Positions 44,629 through 52,709 of a DNA stretch of 64,000 nucleotides are shown here, in pieces. Every line of letters starts with the position of its first letter. Within the stretch, counting starts at the first letter, position 1. The notes under the pieces are model-generated. The model searched no databases, was not told the DNA's origin, and saw only the letters and a list, made by a program, of their open reading frames with translations. The translations under genes were made by a program, and so were the position numbers. Origin of the DNA: Pseudovibrio ascidiaceicola (GTDB taxonomy: Bacteria > Pseudomonadota > Alphaproteobacteria > Rhizobiales > Stappiaceae); NCBI RefSeq assembly GCF_900114245.1, contig NZ_FOSK01000005.1:332993-396992 (forward strand). Direction: 5' to 3'.

Positions 44629-45675
44629 GTGACGCAGGTTCAGCTGAAAAACCTCTCAAAAGTGTTCTCAGGAGCACCAGCGGTTGATGCCATCGATCTT
44701 GATGTGGCCTGTGGCGAGTTTCTGGTGCTGTTAGGCCCGTCTGGCTGCGGCAAAACCACGAGCCTGCGTATGGTCTGCGGGCTGGAGCAACCGACCTCCG
44801 GTTCCATCTGGTTCAATGGGCGGGATGTGACCACTCTGCCTGTCCAGAAGCGAAAAGTCGGCCTTGTTTCTCAGCGCTTCGGCCTGTTCCCACATATGAC
44901 AGTGGAGCAGAATGTGGCCTTTGGTCTGTCTGTGCGTGGCCTTTCTGCGGATGAGCAGATGCGGCAGGTGGGGGAGATGCTGGAGATTGTCCGCCTCTCG
45001 GCGTTTGCCAAGCGCTTTCCTGCGCAGCTGTCTGGCGGACAGATGCAACGTGTTGCAATCGCACGTACGCTGGTGACCAAGCCTGAAGTGCTGTTGCTGG
45101 ATGAGCCAATGGCGAGCCTTGATACGCTGCTGCGTACAGAGATGCGCCAGTTCATCCGTGATTTGCATGATGAGTATGGCATGACAACACTGTTGGTGAC
45201 CCATGATCAGATCGAGGCGATGGATCTGGCGGACCGGATTGCGGTGATGTTTGACGGCAAAATCGCGCACCTTGCAGCACCAGATGAGATCTACCAGCGA
45301 CCAGCCAATGAACAGACCGCCCGCTTTATGGGCCATTCCAACATTTTTGAATGCACACCGATCTCTGAAGGGCATATCGAGAGCCCTTACGGTCAGCTCA
45401 TGCTGGGAGTAGGTTCAAGCCTGGGAGCAAAACAGCCGTCAAAGGCCATGCTGCGGTTTGAAAGCATTCAGATTGAGGAGTGCCGCGAAGCACCGCAGGA
45501 AAATGCGTTTTCCGGCACAATCACACGAGCAGAATTTCTTGGCGCGATGATGCGCTATACGCTTCAGGTGGGAGAGGGATCTCTGACCGTTGAAGAAGCA
45601 TCTACAATCAAAAGAAAAACAGGCGATGCGGTCACCGTGACCTTACCGCCAGAGCAAATTTGGCTGCTGCAGTAA
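44629..45675 (+). CDS. ABC transporter ATPase (PotA/YnjD type)
   Basis: A 348-residue ATPase with Walker A GPSGCGKTT, signature LSGGQMQRV, Walker B VLLLDEPMASLD and switch region VTHDQ. The C-terminal TOBE-like part is present. GTG at 44629 (MTQVQLKNLSKVF) is preferred, with GAAGAGG six to twelve bases upstream; GTG at 44614 gives 353 residues. It is the first gene of an importer operon with a binding protein and two permeases downstream. The structured leader ends about 28 bases before it. Confidence 0.93.
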   Translation: MTQVQLKNLSKVFSGAPAVDAIDLDVACGEFLVLLGPSGCGKTTSLRMVCGLEQPTSGSIWFNGRDVTTLPVQKRKVGLVSQRFGLFPHMTVEQNVAFGLSVRGLSADEQMRQVGEMLEIVRLSAFAKRFPAQLSGGQMQRVAIARTLVTKPEVLLLDEPMASLDTLLRTEMRQFIRDLHDEYGMTTLLVTHDQIEAMDLADRIAVMFDGKIAHLAAPDEIYQRPANEQTARFMGHSNIFECTPISEGHIESPYGQLMLGVGSSLGAKQPSKAMLRFESIQIEECREAPQENAFSGTITRAEFLGAMMRYTLQVGEGSLTVEEASTIKRKTGDAVTVTLPPEQIWLLQ

Positions 45676-45706
45676 TAGCGGCTGAAGAACCGGTTGGGGG
45701 CAATTT

Positions 45707-47074
45707 ATGAAGAACACAAAATCACGCAGTAAACAGATGCTACTTGCAAGCACGCTCGCTGTTGTCAGCTGGAGCAGCGCTGTGCAGGCAGACAACACGC
45801 CGGGCATGTTCCGCAGCGAGTTTTTGAAGGGCAATCTGGGGTGGGAAGATGTTACCGCTAAAGCGCGCGATGAAGGCTCCGTCAACTTCTATTACTGGGG
45901 CGGGTCGGACATCATCAACCTTTGGGTTGACCAAGTGGCAACACCAGCACTGGCCGCAGAAGGAGTGAAGCTGAACCCTGTGCGGATCACGGCGACCAAA
46001 GACACGGTTGATGTGGTGATCGCTGAGCTGGCAGCAGGCCGCGGCGAAGAACAGGGCAGTGTGGATCTGGTCTGGGTCAATGGCGAAAACTTCTACTCTC
46101 TTAAGCAGCAGAATGCGCTGTGGGGGGCTTTTGCCAACCGCCTACCGAACTCAGTGAACTTTGAGTGGGATGAAAGCGATCCGCGTTCACTTCTCAACCT
46201 GCGTGATTTTGGCGTCGAAACTGGGTTTCAGGAGATGCCGTGGTCTGGTGAGCAGTATGTATGCTCCGTCAACCGCGCTCATGTCTCTGCAGAAAATACA
46301 CCAGCCACCTTTGCGCAGTTGAAGACCTATTTAGAAGCCAATCCGGGCAAGTTCACTTACGTGAAACCTCCGCATTATCTGGGCAACACTTTCGTTCAAT
46401 CGGTCCTTTATGCGCATAACCCGGATGGGACTGGTGCAGCTCCATACCAGCAGAGCTTTGAAGAGCTGGGCGGAGAAGAGCTGGCGCGCCTGATGGAGCC
46501 GGGTATTGAGTACCTGAAGAGCATTGAACCACTGCTTTTAGGCGGTGCTTCCGGCAAACCACGTTATGCTGAAAATTCTGGAGAGTTGGACAATCTCTTC
46601 CTCAACTCCGAAGTGCACTTCAATTGTAAATTTGGTGTGTTTGGCAATCATAACGGCCTGATCACCGGCGCGTACCCAGAACAGGCGGAGGAAATGATCT
46701 TCCCGGCTGGGAACATGATCAAGAACAAGAACTACCTTGCTCTGCCGCTGAACAGCCCGCATCCGGCAGCCGCTCTTGTTGCAATCAACTACTTCTCCTC
46801 AGCAGAAGCGCAGGCCTCCAAACTGAAAACCGCAGGCATGCCTGTTGGTCTGGATCTGTGGCGCCTGAGTGAGGAAGAAACGGCAGAAGTTGCAGCTTCC
46901 GCACCTCCACATTACGGCGTGACCCAGCAGCAGCTGGATGACAACATCGCACCAGATACCAACGCAAGCCTTGTTGATGTGATCGAAGCCACCTGGCTGG
47001 CTGTCATTGAACGCAAGGAAGACAAGCCTCTGGCAGACATCGTTGCGCAGGTCTCTGGTGAACTGAACAACTAA
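45707..47074 (+). CDS. ABC transporter periplasmic binding protein (YnjB family)
   Basis: A 455-residue solute-binding protein with a signal peptide (MLLASTLAVVSWSSAVQADN). The mature part fits the YnjB group of binding proteins (VNFYYWGGSDIINLWVDQVA, SGEQYVCSVNRA, FGVFGNHNGLITGAYPE), larger than sugar-binding relatives. The natural ligand of YnjB is not established, so the substrate is unknown; no ligand-synthesis gene is nearby. GGGGG lies upstream of the ATG. A hairpin follows directly after the stop, in the gap before the permease. Confidence 0.9.
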   Translation: MKNTKSRSKQMLLASTLAVVSWSSAVQADNTPGMFRSEFLKGNLGWEDVTAKARDEGSVNFYYWGGSDIINLWVDQVATPALAAEGVKLNPVRITATKDTVDVVIAELAAGRGEEQGSVDLVWVNGENFYSLKQQNALWGAFANRLPNSVNFEWDESDPRSLLNLRDFGVETGFQEMPWSGEQYVCSVNRAHVSAENTPATFAQLKTYLEANPGKFTYVKPPHYLGNTFVQSVLYAHNPDGTGAAPYQQSFEELGGEELARLMEPGIEYLKSIEPLLLGGASGKPRYAENSGELDNLFLNSEVHFNCKFGVFGNHNGLITGAYPEQAEEMIFPAGNMIKNKNYLALPLNSPHPAAALVAINYFSSAEAQASKLKTAGMPVGLDLWRLSEEETAEVAASAPPHYGVTQQQLDDNIAPDTNASLVDVIEATWLAVIERKEDKPLADIVAQVSGELNN

Positions 47075-47084
47075 CACTTTTGCA

Positions 47085-47112
47085 GATGGCGGCTTTCTGC
47101 CATCCGCCTTTT
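47085..47112 (+). terminator. Intercistronic hairpin after the binding-protein gene
   Basis: GATGGCGG-CTTT-CTGCCATC forms an 8-base stem (one G-T pair) with a tetraloop, followed by CGCCTTTT. It sits 11 bases after the binding-protein stop and right before the chosen permease start, so it probably lowers permease expression relative to binding protein. Confidence 0.6.
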
Positions 47113-48048
47113 ATGAAACGAAAACTGATGCCAAAGGCACTTCCCGTGAAAACCAACAGGACCGTATCTCCCGCGCTCATGCAGAACCTGCGTGATGTCG
47201 CGGAGGTGATGCCTTTGCTTGTGGTTTTGCTGGGGCTGTTTGGCGGAGCTGTTGTGCTGGGCATCCTGCAAAGCTTCGGCTATGCCCCGTGGTTTGGTAT
47301 CAATGAGTTTCCGACAACCCGGTATTTTGAACGCCTCTGGCTCTCCTCTGATTTTTGGGCTTCACTGGGTCTGACGCTCTATTATGGGTTCGCTGCAACG
47401 CTGATTGGCCTTGTCATTTCAATTCCGCTCAGCATAGCTCTGTCCAAGAAGTTCAGAGTCTCCCGCACTTTTGCGGCACTCATCCGCTTGCCGCTGATGG
47501 TGCCGTATACCGTTGGCATTGCACTGGCATTGGTAATGCTGGGTAATGGCGGACTGCTCTCTCGCATCTCCGCAGGTCTTGGGCTGATTGATGATCCGGC
47601 ACAGTTTGTCCAAATCCTCAAAACTCATTGGGGCTGCGGGATTATCGCTGTTTATGTCTGGAAGCAGGTTCCGTTTATGACGCTGACACTTTCTGCCGTA
47701 CTGGCGCGGAAAGGCGAAGATACGGTTGAAGCAGCCATGGTGCTGGGTGCCACTTCCAGACAGATCTTCTGGCGTGTTACGCTGCCACAAATCATGCCGG
47801 GCATTGTCTCTGCCTCGCTGATTTGCTTTGCATTCAACATCGGTGCTTTTGAAGCCCCACTTATTCTGGGTGGGGGGTATCCGGATACCCTGCCTGTGCT
47901 GGCTTGGCGGTATTTTCAGGATGCCAACTATGCGTTCCAGTTGCAGGGCATGGCTGTGGTTGTTTCACTGGCATTGGTTTCAGGTATCTTCCTCGCAGCA
48001 TATCTGTTGGGTTACCGCAGATATGAACGGGCAAGAGGGCGTGTATGA
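47113..48048 (+). CDS. ABC transporter permease, first (YnjC-like half)
   Basis: A 311-residue inner-membrane permease with six helices of the binding-protein-dependent type. The cytoplasmic coupling motif is DTVEAAMVLGATSRQIFWRVTLPQIMPG. The start codon is uncertain: ATG at 47113 lies after the hairpin; ATG at 47128 and 47086 are alternatives. It overlaps the second permease gene by four bases (ATGA). In E. coli YnjC both halves are fused in one protein; here they are separate. Confidence 0.9.
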   Translation: MKRKLMPKALPVKTNRTVSPALMQNLRDVAEVMPLLVVLLGLFGGAVVLGILQSFGYAPWFGINEFPTTRYFERLWLSSDFWASLGLTLYYGFAATLIGLVISIPLSIALSKKFRVSRTFAALIRLPLMVPYTVGIALALVMLGNGGLLSRISAGLGLIDDPAQFVQILKTHWGCGIIAVYVWKQVPFMTLTLSAVLARKGEDTVEAAMVLGATSRQIFWRVTLPQIMPGIVSASLICFAFNIGAFEAPLILGGGYPDTLPVLAWRYFQDANYAFQLQGMAVVVSLALVSGIFLAAYLLGYRRYERARGRV

Positions 48049-48890
48049 TGATCTCCAGCCCCCGGGACATCAAGTCCATCAACCCATGGCAGCGCCTGCT
48101 CGTGTTGGCCATGGCGACTTTCACCATTGCACCGTTTGCGCCGCTGATCATCCAATCTTTGGCCTTCCGTTGGGCATGGCCGAACATTCTGCCAACCGTC
48201 TGGTGGCATGAGCAACGGGAGAGATCTCCGTTTCCATTGGCATGGGACTATGTGTTCTCGCCAAGTTCTCGCGTCGCAGAAGCCACGATCAACACGCTTG
48301 GTATCGGCATTGCTGTGACGCTGTTATGCCTGCTCATTTGCTTACCTGCGGCGCGCGTGCTGGCACAGCGCAACTTCCGTGGCAAAAATCAGCTTGAGTT
48401 TTTGATCGCCCTGCCGCTTCTGATCCCCGAAGCTGCGATTGGTATTGCTCTGCTGATGATCTTTATCGCGCTCGGCTTTGCTGGCACTTATGCAGGCGTT
48501 ATTGTGGTGCATCTGATCCCCACTATTCCCTACATGGTGCGTATGCTGACAGCGGTTTATCAGGGGCATGGAACAGAAGCAGAAGACCACGCACGCGTTC
48601 TTGGCGCCAATCGACGACAGATCTTCTTCCGCGTGACCTTGCCGATGATCCTTCCTGGGGTGATTGCAGGCTGTTTGTTCACCTTCTTGGTCTCAACCAA
48701 CTTGTTTCTGCTCACGTTTTTCATTGGGCAGGGGCAAATCATCACTCTGCCGACGCTGCTGTTCGCAAAAATATCCGGCGGTGCACTGGATGCAACAGGA
48801 GCTGGCATTGCTCTCATCGCGTCGGTTCCGGGCATCATCCTGCTGATGTTCACAGACCGCTTTATTCGCAGTTATCCGCTAGCTGAGTAA
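48045..48890 (+). CDS. ABC transporter permease, second
   Basis: A 281-residue inner-membrane permease with six helices. The coupling motif is EAEDHARVLGANRRQIFFRVTLPMILPG. It is translationally coupled to the first permease through ATGA and closes the operon. Paired with the preceding permease it forms the channel of the YnjBCD-like importer. No terminator with a clear T-run was found in the 95 bases before the next gene. Confidence 0.92.
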   Translation: MMISSPRDIKSINPWQRLLVLAMATFTIAPFAPLIIQSLAFRWAWPNILPTVWWHEQRERSPFPLAWDYVFSPSSRVAEATINTLGIGIAVTLLCLLICLPAARVLAQRNFRGKNQLEFLIALPLLIPEAAIGIALLMIFIALGFAGTYAGVIVVHLIPTIPYMVRMLTAVYQGHGTEAEDHARVLGANRRQIFFRVTLPMILPGVIAGCLFTFLVSTNLFLLTFFIGQGQIITLPTLLFAKISGGALDATGAGIALIASVPGIILLMFTDRFIRSYPLAE

Positions 48891-48985
48891 TCCCTTAAAT
48901 AATTGGAGAACTGTCTCGTTCAACACACCTGAAGTGAGGGCTGTTGTTTAGGTTGAGCTATGGGAAGAACTTTAGGCATTAGATT

Positions 48986-49624
48986 ATGACGGGTATTTCA
49001 GTTGGCGGAGCGTCCTCGTACCATGCCCCGCTGGAAGTGAATGCACCGGCAGCTCTACAGGCGGCAGAGCTGGGTGGGCACACTGTTTCTAAATCCAACG
49101 AAACGCATATTAGCGAAGGCTCGAACAGCACCACGAGCAAGATTTCAGAATTTTTTGAGGGCATGGCAACCAAACAGATTGTGTGGAGCCAAACCGACGC
49201 AGATACGGCGACAGACCGTCGGCAAGAAGCCGCAAGTTCAGCTGTTTCAGCCGTTTTATCCAACTTGAAAGATGGCAAGCTAGCTGAGGCCTATCAAAGC
49301 TTTACGAAGTTGCACCATGCTGCAGAAAAGCTGGAACCCAATAACCCACGTGGGTTTGTTTCCAAACAGCTGCAAAATGCAGTCTCTCAATTCTCGGCGC
49401 AGGAGCGCGATGCAGTTCGATCGCATGATTTCAAAGGTGATGGAGATCGGCTGTTGCGCGGCCATTCTGTCCATGCAGAGCGCGCTCTTCATGTCTTTGA
49501 AGGACTTGTGAAAGGCGGTCTCATGTCCGTCGGAGATTTGAGCTCAGAAATCCACTTTATCGATGACATCATGAGTGAAATTCCATCTGCGCTGAGGGGC
49601 GTTAAGACAGAACTCACTCTGTAA
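48986..49624 (+). CDS. Candidate type III secretion effector, unknown function
   Basis: A 212-residue protein without signal peptide or membrane segment. The N-terminal about 55 residues are Ser/Thr/Gly/Ala/Asn-rich with few charges (MTGISVGGASSYHAPLEVN), which fits a type III secretion signal followed by a chaperone-binding stretch. The rest is helical and mixed (VSAVLSNLKDGKLAEAYQSF, SQFSAQERDAVRSHDF, HAERALHVFEGLVKG), with no family I recognise. An in-frame stop lies six bases before the ATG, so the start is fixed; the ribosome site is weak. It is followed by a hairpin and then a CesT-family chaperone gene, the usual cue for an effector. Function is not assigned. Confidence 0.65.
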   Translation: MTGISVGGASSYHAPLEVNAPAALQAAELGGHTVSKSNETHISEGSNSTTSKISEFFEGMATKQIVWSQTDADTATDRRQEAASSAVSAVLSNLKDGKLAEAYQSFTKLHHAAEKLEPNNPRGFVSKQLQNAVSQFSAQERDAVRSHDFKGDGDRLLRGHSVHAERALHVFEGLVKGGLMSVGDLSSEIHFIDDIMSEIPSALRGVKTELTL

Positions 49625-49635
49625 TCTGATCATAC

Positions 49636-49681
49636 GTGAGAGGAAAGGCAGCGCAGATTGCTGGGGCACCCTCTCACATTT
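49636..49681 (+). terminator. Terminator-like hairpin between effector and chaperone genes
   Basis: GTGAGAGG (49636-49643) pairs with CCTCTCAC (49670-49677), with an inner CAGC/GCTG stem, followed by ATTTTGC. It could end or weaken transcription of the effector, leaving the chaperone partly under its own promoter. Confidence 0.6.
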
Positions 49682-49788
49682 TGCAGGCATGGTATTTGGC
49701 AGCCTTTTCGTAAAGGCTTTGGAAGTGCCGGGTTTTGCGCAGTCTGCGGGTAGGGCCAGCAGACCACTTACACATCAAGGGGCGTCAA

Positions 49789-50268
49789 ATGGAAATGGTA
49801 GAAAACACACTCAGGCAGTTTGGTGAGACGATAGGATTGCCTGACCTGAAACTGGACGCAGAGAATATGTGCTCTTTGACTGTTGATGGTGAGATTGAGG
49901 TGTTTTTTCAGGTTCTGGACTTCAAGGCAAACGTGGTTCGGCTCAACAGCCGTTTGGCAAGTTTGAACAACGTCCCGAAGTCGCTTTACTTGCATCTTCT
50001 GGAAGCCAACTACAATGGCATGGGAACGGGGCACGCAGCGCTATCAATCAACCAGCGCAGCTCCGAAGTGCTTTTGACCCAAGCTATCCAAGTTGACAAA
50101 CTTTCGGCTGAAGAGTTTGCAGAAACCGTCAAGCTGTTCGTGAAGTATACCAGTTTCTGGGTACATGAACTGGTGGAATTGGCAAAGTTCCCTTCTGATG
50201 AGCCTGTCCCTGCGCAGAACATGCCAGTTAATAGCCTGAACTCTCAAATGCAGTATCTGATGCCTTAA
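49789..50268 (+). CDS. CesT-family type III secretion chaperone
   Basis: A 159-residue acidic protein with the class I chaperone pattern: an N-terminal helix (MVENTLRQFGETIGLPDLKL), then beta strands (CSLTVDGEIEVFFQVLDFKANVVRLNSRL), a helix (PKSLYLHLLEANYNGMG), further strands (AALSINQRSSEVLLTQAIQV) and a C-terminal helix (FAETVKLFVKYTSFWVHELVEL). Such chaperones dimerise and bind the N-terminal part of an effector before export. ATG at 49789 has AGGGG seven bases upstream; a longer frame from 49735 is not supported. The upstream 212-residue gene is its probable partner. The secretion apparatus itself is not in the window. Confidence 0.82.
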   Translation: MEMVENTLRQFGETIGLPDLKLDAENMCSLTVDGEIEVFFQVLDFKANVVRLNSRLASLNNVPKSLYLHLLEANYNGMGTGHAALSINQRSSEVLLTQAIQVDKLSAEEFAETVKLFVKYTSFWVHELVELAKFPSDEPVPAQNMPVNSLNSQMQYLMP

Positions 50269-50370
50269 GGGATCACTGCGAGCTTTTAATGAATCTGGGA
50301 CCTCGCAAATCGGGTGGGTTTTGTCCGCATCGCCGCCAATAGTGCCTCCAGTCAACCGATGGAGGAAAAC

Positions 50371-51126
50371 ATGGAACTACACGGACAAACGATCATCATC
50401 ACGGGTGCGAGCAGCGGAATTGGCGCTGCAGCAGCCGAGTTGTTTGCTGCTGAAGGCGCAAATGTGGTGCTTGGGGCCAGACGCGAAGCAGAGCTGGCAA
50501 CACTTGCAGACAAAATCACGAAACAAGGAAGTTCGGCGACTTATCTTGCAGGGGATGTGACTGAAGAGGCCTATGCCTCCGCACTGGTGGAGCATGCGCT
50601 CAACACCTACGGCGTGCTGCATGGGGCCTTCAACAACGCCGGCACTGTGGGGAATATGGAGCCGATCCCAGAGATGGACAGTACCAACTGGGAAAATGTG
50701 CTGCATACCAATCTCACCAGCGCATTTTACGCGGCTAAAACACAGATTCCGGCTTTGAAGAAACGCACAAAGGGAGCGATTGTGTTCACATCCTCCTTTG
50801 TAGGGCACTGCAACAGCGGCATGCCGGGCATGGGGGCTTATGCTGCCAGCAAGGCTGGGCTGGTTGGGTTGGTGAAGTCGCTGGCTGCAGACCATGGACC
50901 AGATGGCATCCGGGTCAACGCGCTGCTCCCCGGCGGTACGAAAACAGCAATGGCAGGTGATGATCCAGAAGGGCATGCCTTCATCTCTGGCTTGCATCCA
51001 CTCAAGCGCATGGCAAGCCCGAAAGAGATCGCCCAAGCCGCACTGTTTCTGCTCTCGGATCGGTCTAGTTTCGTGACGGGAAGCGCGATGACCGCTGATG
51101 GCGGTGTCTCAATCCGGCTGATTTGA
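50371..51126 (+). CDS. SDR-family oxidoreductase
   Basis: A 251-residue classical SDR: TGASSGIGAAAAELFA nucleotide-binding motif, NNAG, catalytic Ser in FTSSFVGH and AYAASKAG with Tyr and Lys; C-terminus ends in DGGVSIRLI. NADP use is suggested by the Arg pair after the second strand (GARREAE). ATG at 50371 has GGAGG five bases upstream and is preferred to 50359 or the longer frame at 50314. It is followed by a strong terminator. Substrate unknown; it looks independent of the chaperone gene. Confidence 0.93.
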   Translation: MELHGQTIIITGASSGIGAAAAELFAAEGANVVLGARREAELATLADKITKQGSSATYLAGDVTEEAYASALVEHALNTYGVLHGAFNNAGTVGNMEPIPEMDSTNWENVLHTNLTSAFYAAKTQIPALKKRTKGAIVFTSSFVGHCNSGMPGMGAYAASKAGLVGLVKSLAADHGPDGIRVNALLPGGTKTAMAGDDPEGHAFISGLHPLKRMASPKEIAQAALFLLSDRSSFVTGSAMTADGGVSIRLI

Positions 51127-51143
51127 AGCTATGCGAAATCAAG

Positions 51144-51165
51144 AGGGAGGCGCAGCCTCCCTTTT
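51144..51165. terminator. Terminator after the SDR gene
   Basis: AGGGAGGC-GCA-GCCTCCCT is an 8-base perfect stem, directly followed by TTT, 18 bases after the SDR stop. The minus-strand gene ends at the same place. Confidence 0.88.
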
Positions 51166-51646
51166 ACTTGCTTACCAATAGATGGTGACCTTCCAGCCTT
51201 AACCCTGCATCAGCAATGCGTTTTGCCCATGCCTTGCGCGTTCCAATGCCTGCGGGCTTTTCGAATAGACCGGCTTCTTCTGCAGCTTTCGTTAAAGCGG
51301 CATACTGAAGGATGTTGGGATCGTTTTCTGGCAGCAGCAACTCTTTGCGATGCAGGATTGGCGGGTTCTCGCGCTTGGAATAGTCGATGGCCTTGCTTGT
51401 CTGAGTTGCAAGGTCAATCGTGATGGAATGGAGCAAAGCGGGAAAGCCGGAGGCCTCAAAGTCCTCGTAATGCAGCAGCGAGACTTTGTCCTTGCTGATC
51501 TTGCAGAGGTTCCAAGCGGTGTCCGGATGCTGTGAAACCACCTGAGCCAGCCGTTCAGCCTCCTCTGCTGGGAGTAATTCTACGCCAGAGCGATGCAGAT
51601 AGAGCCAACCACCAACACGGCGGCCAATTTTCGTCTTTTGAGCCAT
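51164..51646 (-). CDS. Uncharacterised protein resembling part of phosphorothioation-associated methyltransferases
   Basis: A 160-residue cytosolic protein. The order KIGRRVGGWLYLHRSG, HYEDF, NPPILHRKELLLP, and the final GIGTRKAW is close, from memory, to the N-terminal region of DNA phosphorothioation-associated putative methyltransferases; only this region is present, without the methyltransferase core. It may be a single-domain relative. No dnd genes are seen here. The match is recalled, not computed, so it needs a profile search. AGAAGAG precedes the ATG. Confidence 0.5.
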   Translation of the reverse strand: MAQKTKIGRRVGGWLYLHRSGVELLPAEEAERLAQVVSQHPDTAWNLCKISKDKVSLLHYEDFEASGFPALLHSITIDLATQTSKAIDYSKRENPPILHRKELLLPENDPNILQYAALTKAAEEAGLFEKPAGIGTRKAWAKRIADAGLRLEGHHLLVSK

Positions 51647-51710
51647 AGCTCTTCTCTAACTGAAACTTATTGCACATGCAGTTCAAATTGAGGTGTAAGC
51701 ACAGCAGAGA

Positions 51711-51748
51711 GATAAAAAACGCACCACCTTAAGGAGTAAGGCGGTGCG
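51711..51748 (-). terminator. Terminator of the isochorismatase-like gene
   Basis: On the minus strand a 12-base stem (CGCACCGCCTTA with TAAGGTGGTGCG, one G-T pair, 5-base loop) is followed by six T. It lies directly after the stop. Confidence 0.88.
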
Positions 51749-51756
51749 CTAGGTGG

Positions 51757-52584
51757 TTAAGCCTGAAGCAGCTTAACAGCTTCGTCTGTTGTCCAGACCG
51801 CGTTTGCGATGAAGCGGAAGTTGGTCAGCGCCGCCAGATAGCCGTCACCATCTGGAATAATTGCAGCGGCTGTGCCATCGCTTACCACAGCTACCTCAAA
51901 GCCCTGCTCGATCAGCTCGCGCATATGGCTCTCAGTACACAGGTTGGCAGACATACCCGCCAGAATAACCTGATCAACACCCTGTTTGCGCAGCTGAAGG
52001 GACAAATCGTTGGTGTCGTTGCCGTAAACCTTGTGCGGGGAGGTGACGATGGTTTTGCCGTCGTTGATGTACGGCTTGTAAACGTCCAGCCAGTCTGCGC
52101 CGGAGCCTTCAAAACCGTCAACGTTGAGTGCACCTTTGCGGTCGAACATGCCGATGTTATGCATCAGCTTTTCCAGCGCGCCCTCAAACTTCCAGCCGTG
52201 ATCGGTTGGATAGTAGTAGTGAGGAGAAACAGCCACGGTGATGTCTGCTGCTTTCGCGGCTTTGAACAGACGCTCAATGTTGCTGACAGTGTTGTTGCGG
52301 GTCACGCTTTCGCCCACCACGCCCCAGGTTACACCATCAGGAGACAGGAAGTCATTCTGCGGATCTGTCACCACAAGGGCGGCACGGCTCAGATCCAGCT
52401 TCATATTGCTTGGAGGCAGAACGGACTTTGCTGGTGGAGCATATGGATCCTTCACTTTATCCTGCGCCTTGGCATGTGCTGTACCCGCTATTGCTGCGCC
52501 GCCAACAGCTGCTGCAGCGGTCAGACCGCCGCGCAGAGCATCGCGGCGGCTGAGTGGTTTCTTGTGATCATGATCATTACACAT
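51757..52584 (-). CDS. Isochorismatase-like cysteine hydrolase with Tat signal
   Basis: A 275-residue hydrolase. The N-terminus (MCNDHDHKKPLSRRDALRGG then an Ala-rich helix, cut near AHA) is a twin-arginine signal, so the folded enzyme is exported to the periplasm. The catalytic domain shows VVTDPQNDF with the catalytic Asp and GMSANLCTESHM with the nucleophile Cys, as in isochorismatase, nicotinamidase and N-carbamoyl hydrolases. ATG at 52584 has AAGGAA upstream; the longer frame from 52626 is not needed. It is divergent from an AraC regulator. Reaction unknown; an exported amidase or carbamoylase is a possibility. Confidence 0.87.
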   Translation of the reverse strand: MCNDHDHKKPLSRRDALRGGLTAAAAVGGAAIAGTAHAKAQDKVKDPYAPPAKSVLPPSNMKLDLSRAALVVTDPQNDFLSPDGVTWGVVGESVTRNNTVSNIERLFKAAKAADITVAVSPHYYYPTDHGWKFEGALEKLMHNIGMFDRKGALNVDGFEGSGADWLDVYKPYINDGKTIVTSPHKVYGNDTNDLSLQLRKQGVDQVILAGMSANLCTESHMRELIEQGFEVAVVSDGTAAAIIPDGDGYLAALTNFRFIANAVWTTDEAVKLLQA

Positions 52585-52709
52585 CGTCTGTTCCTTCTCT
52601 TGTTTGGTGAAGAGAAGATGGATCAAGATATGTGCCTTATGGTCTAAAATTGGTACCTTTTCGTCCTGATATGTATCATTTCATCGATTAGTGCCGTATA
52701 GGTACAAGC

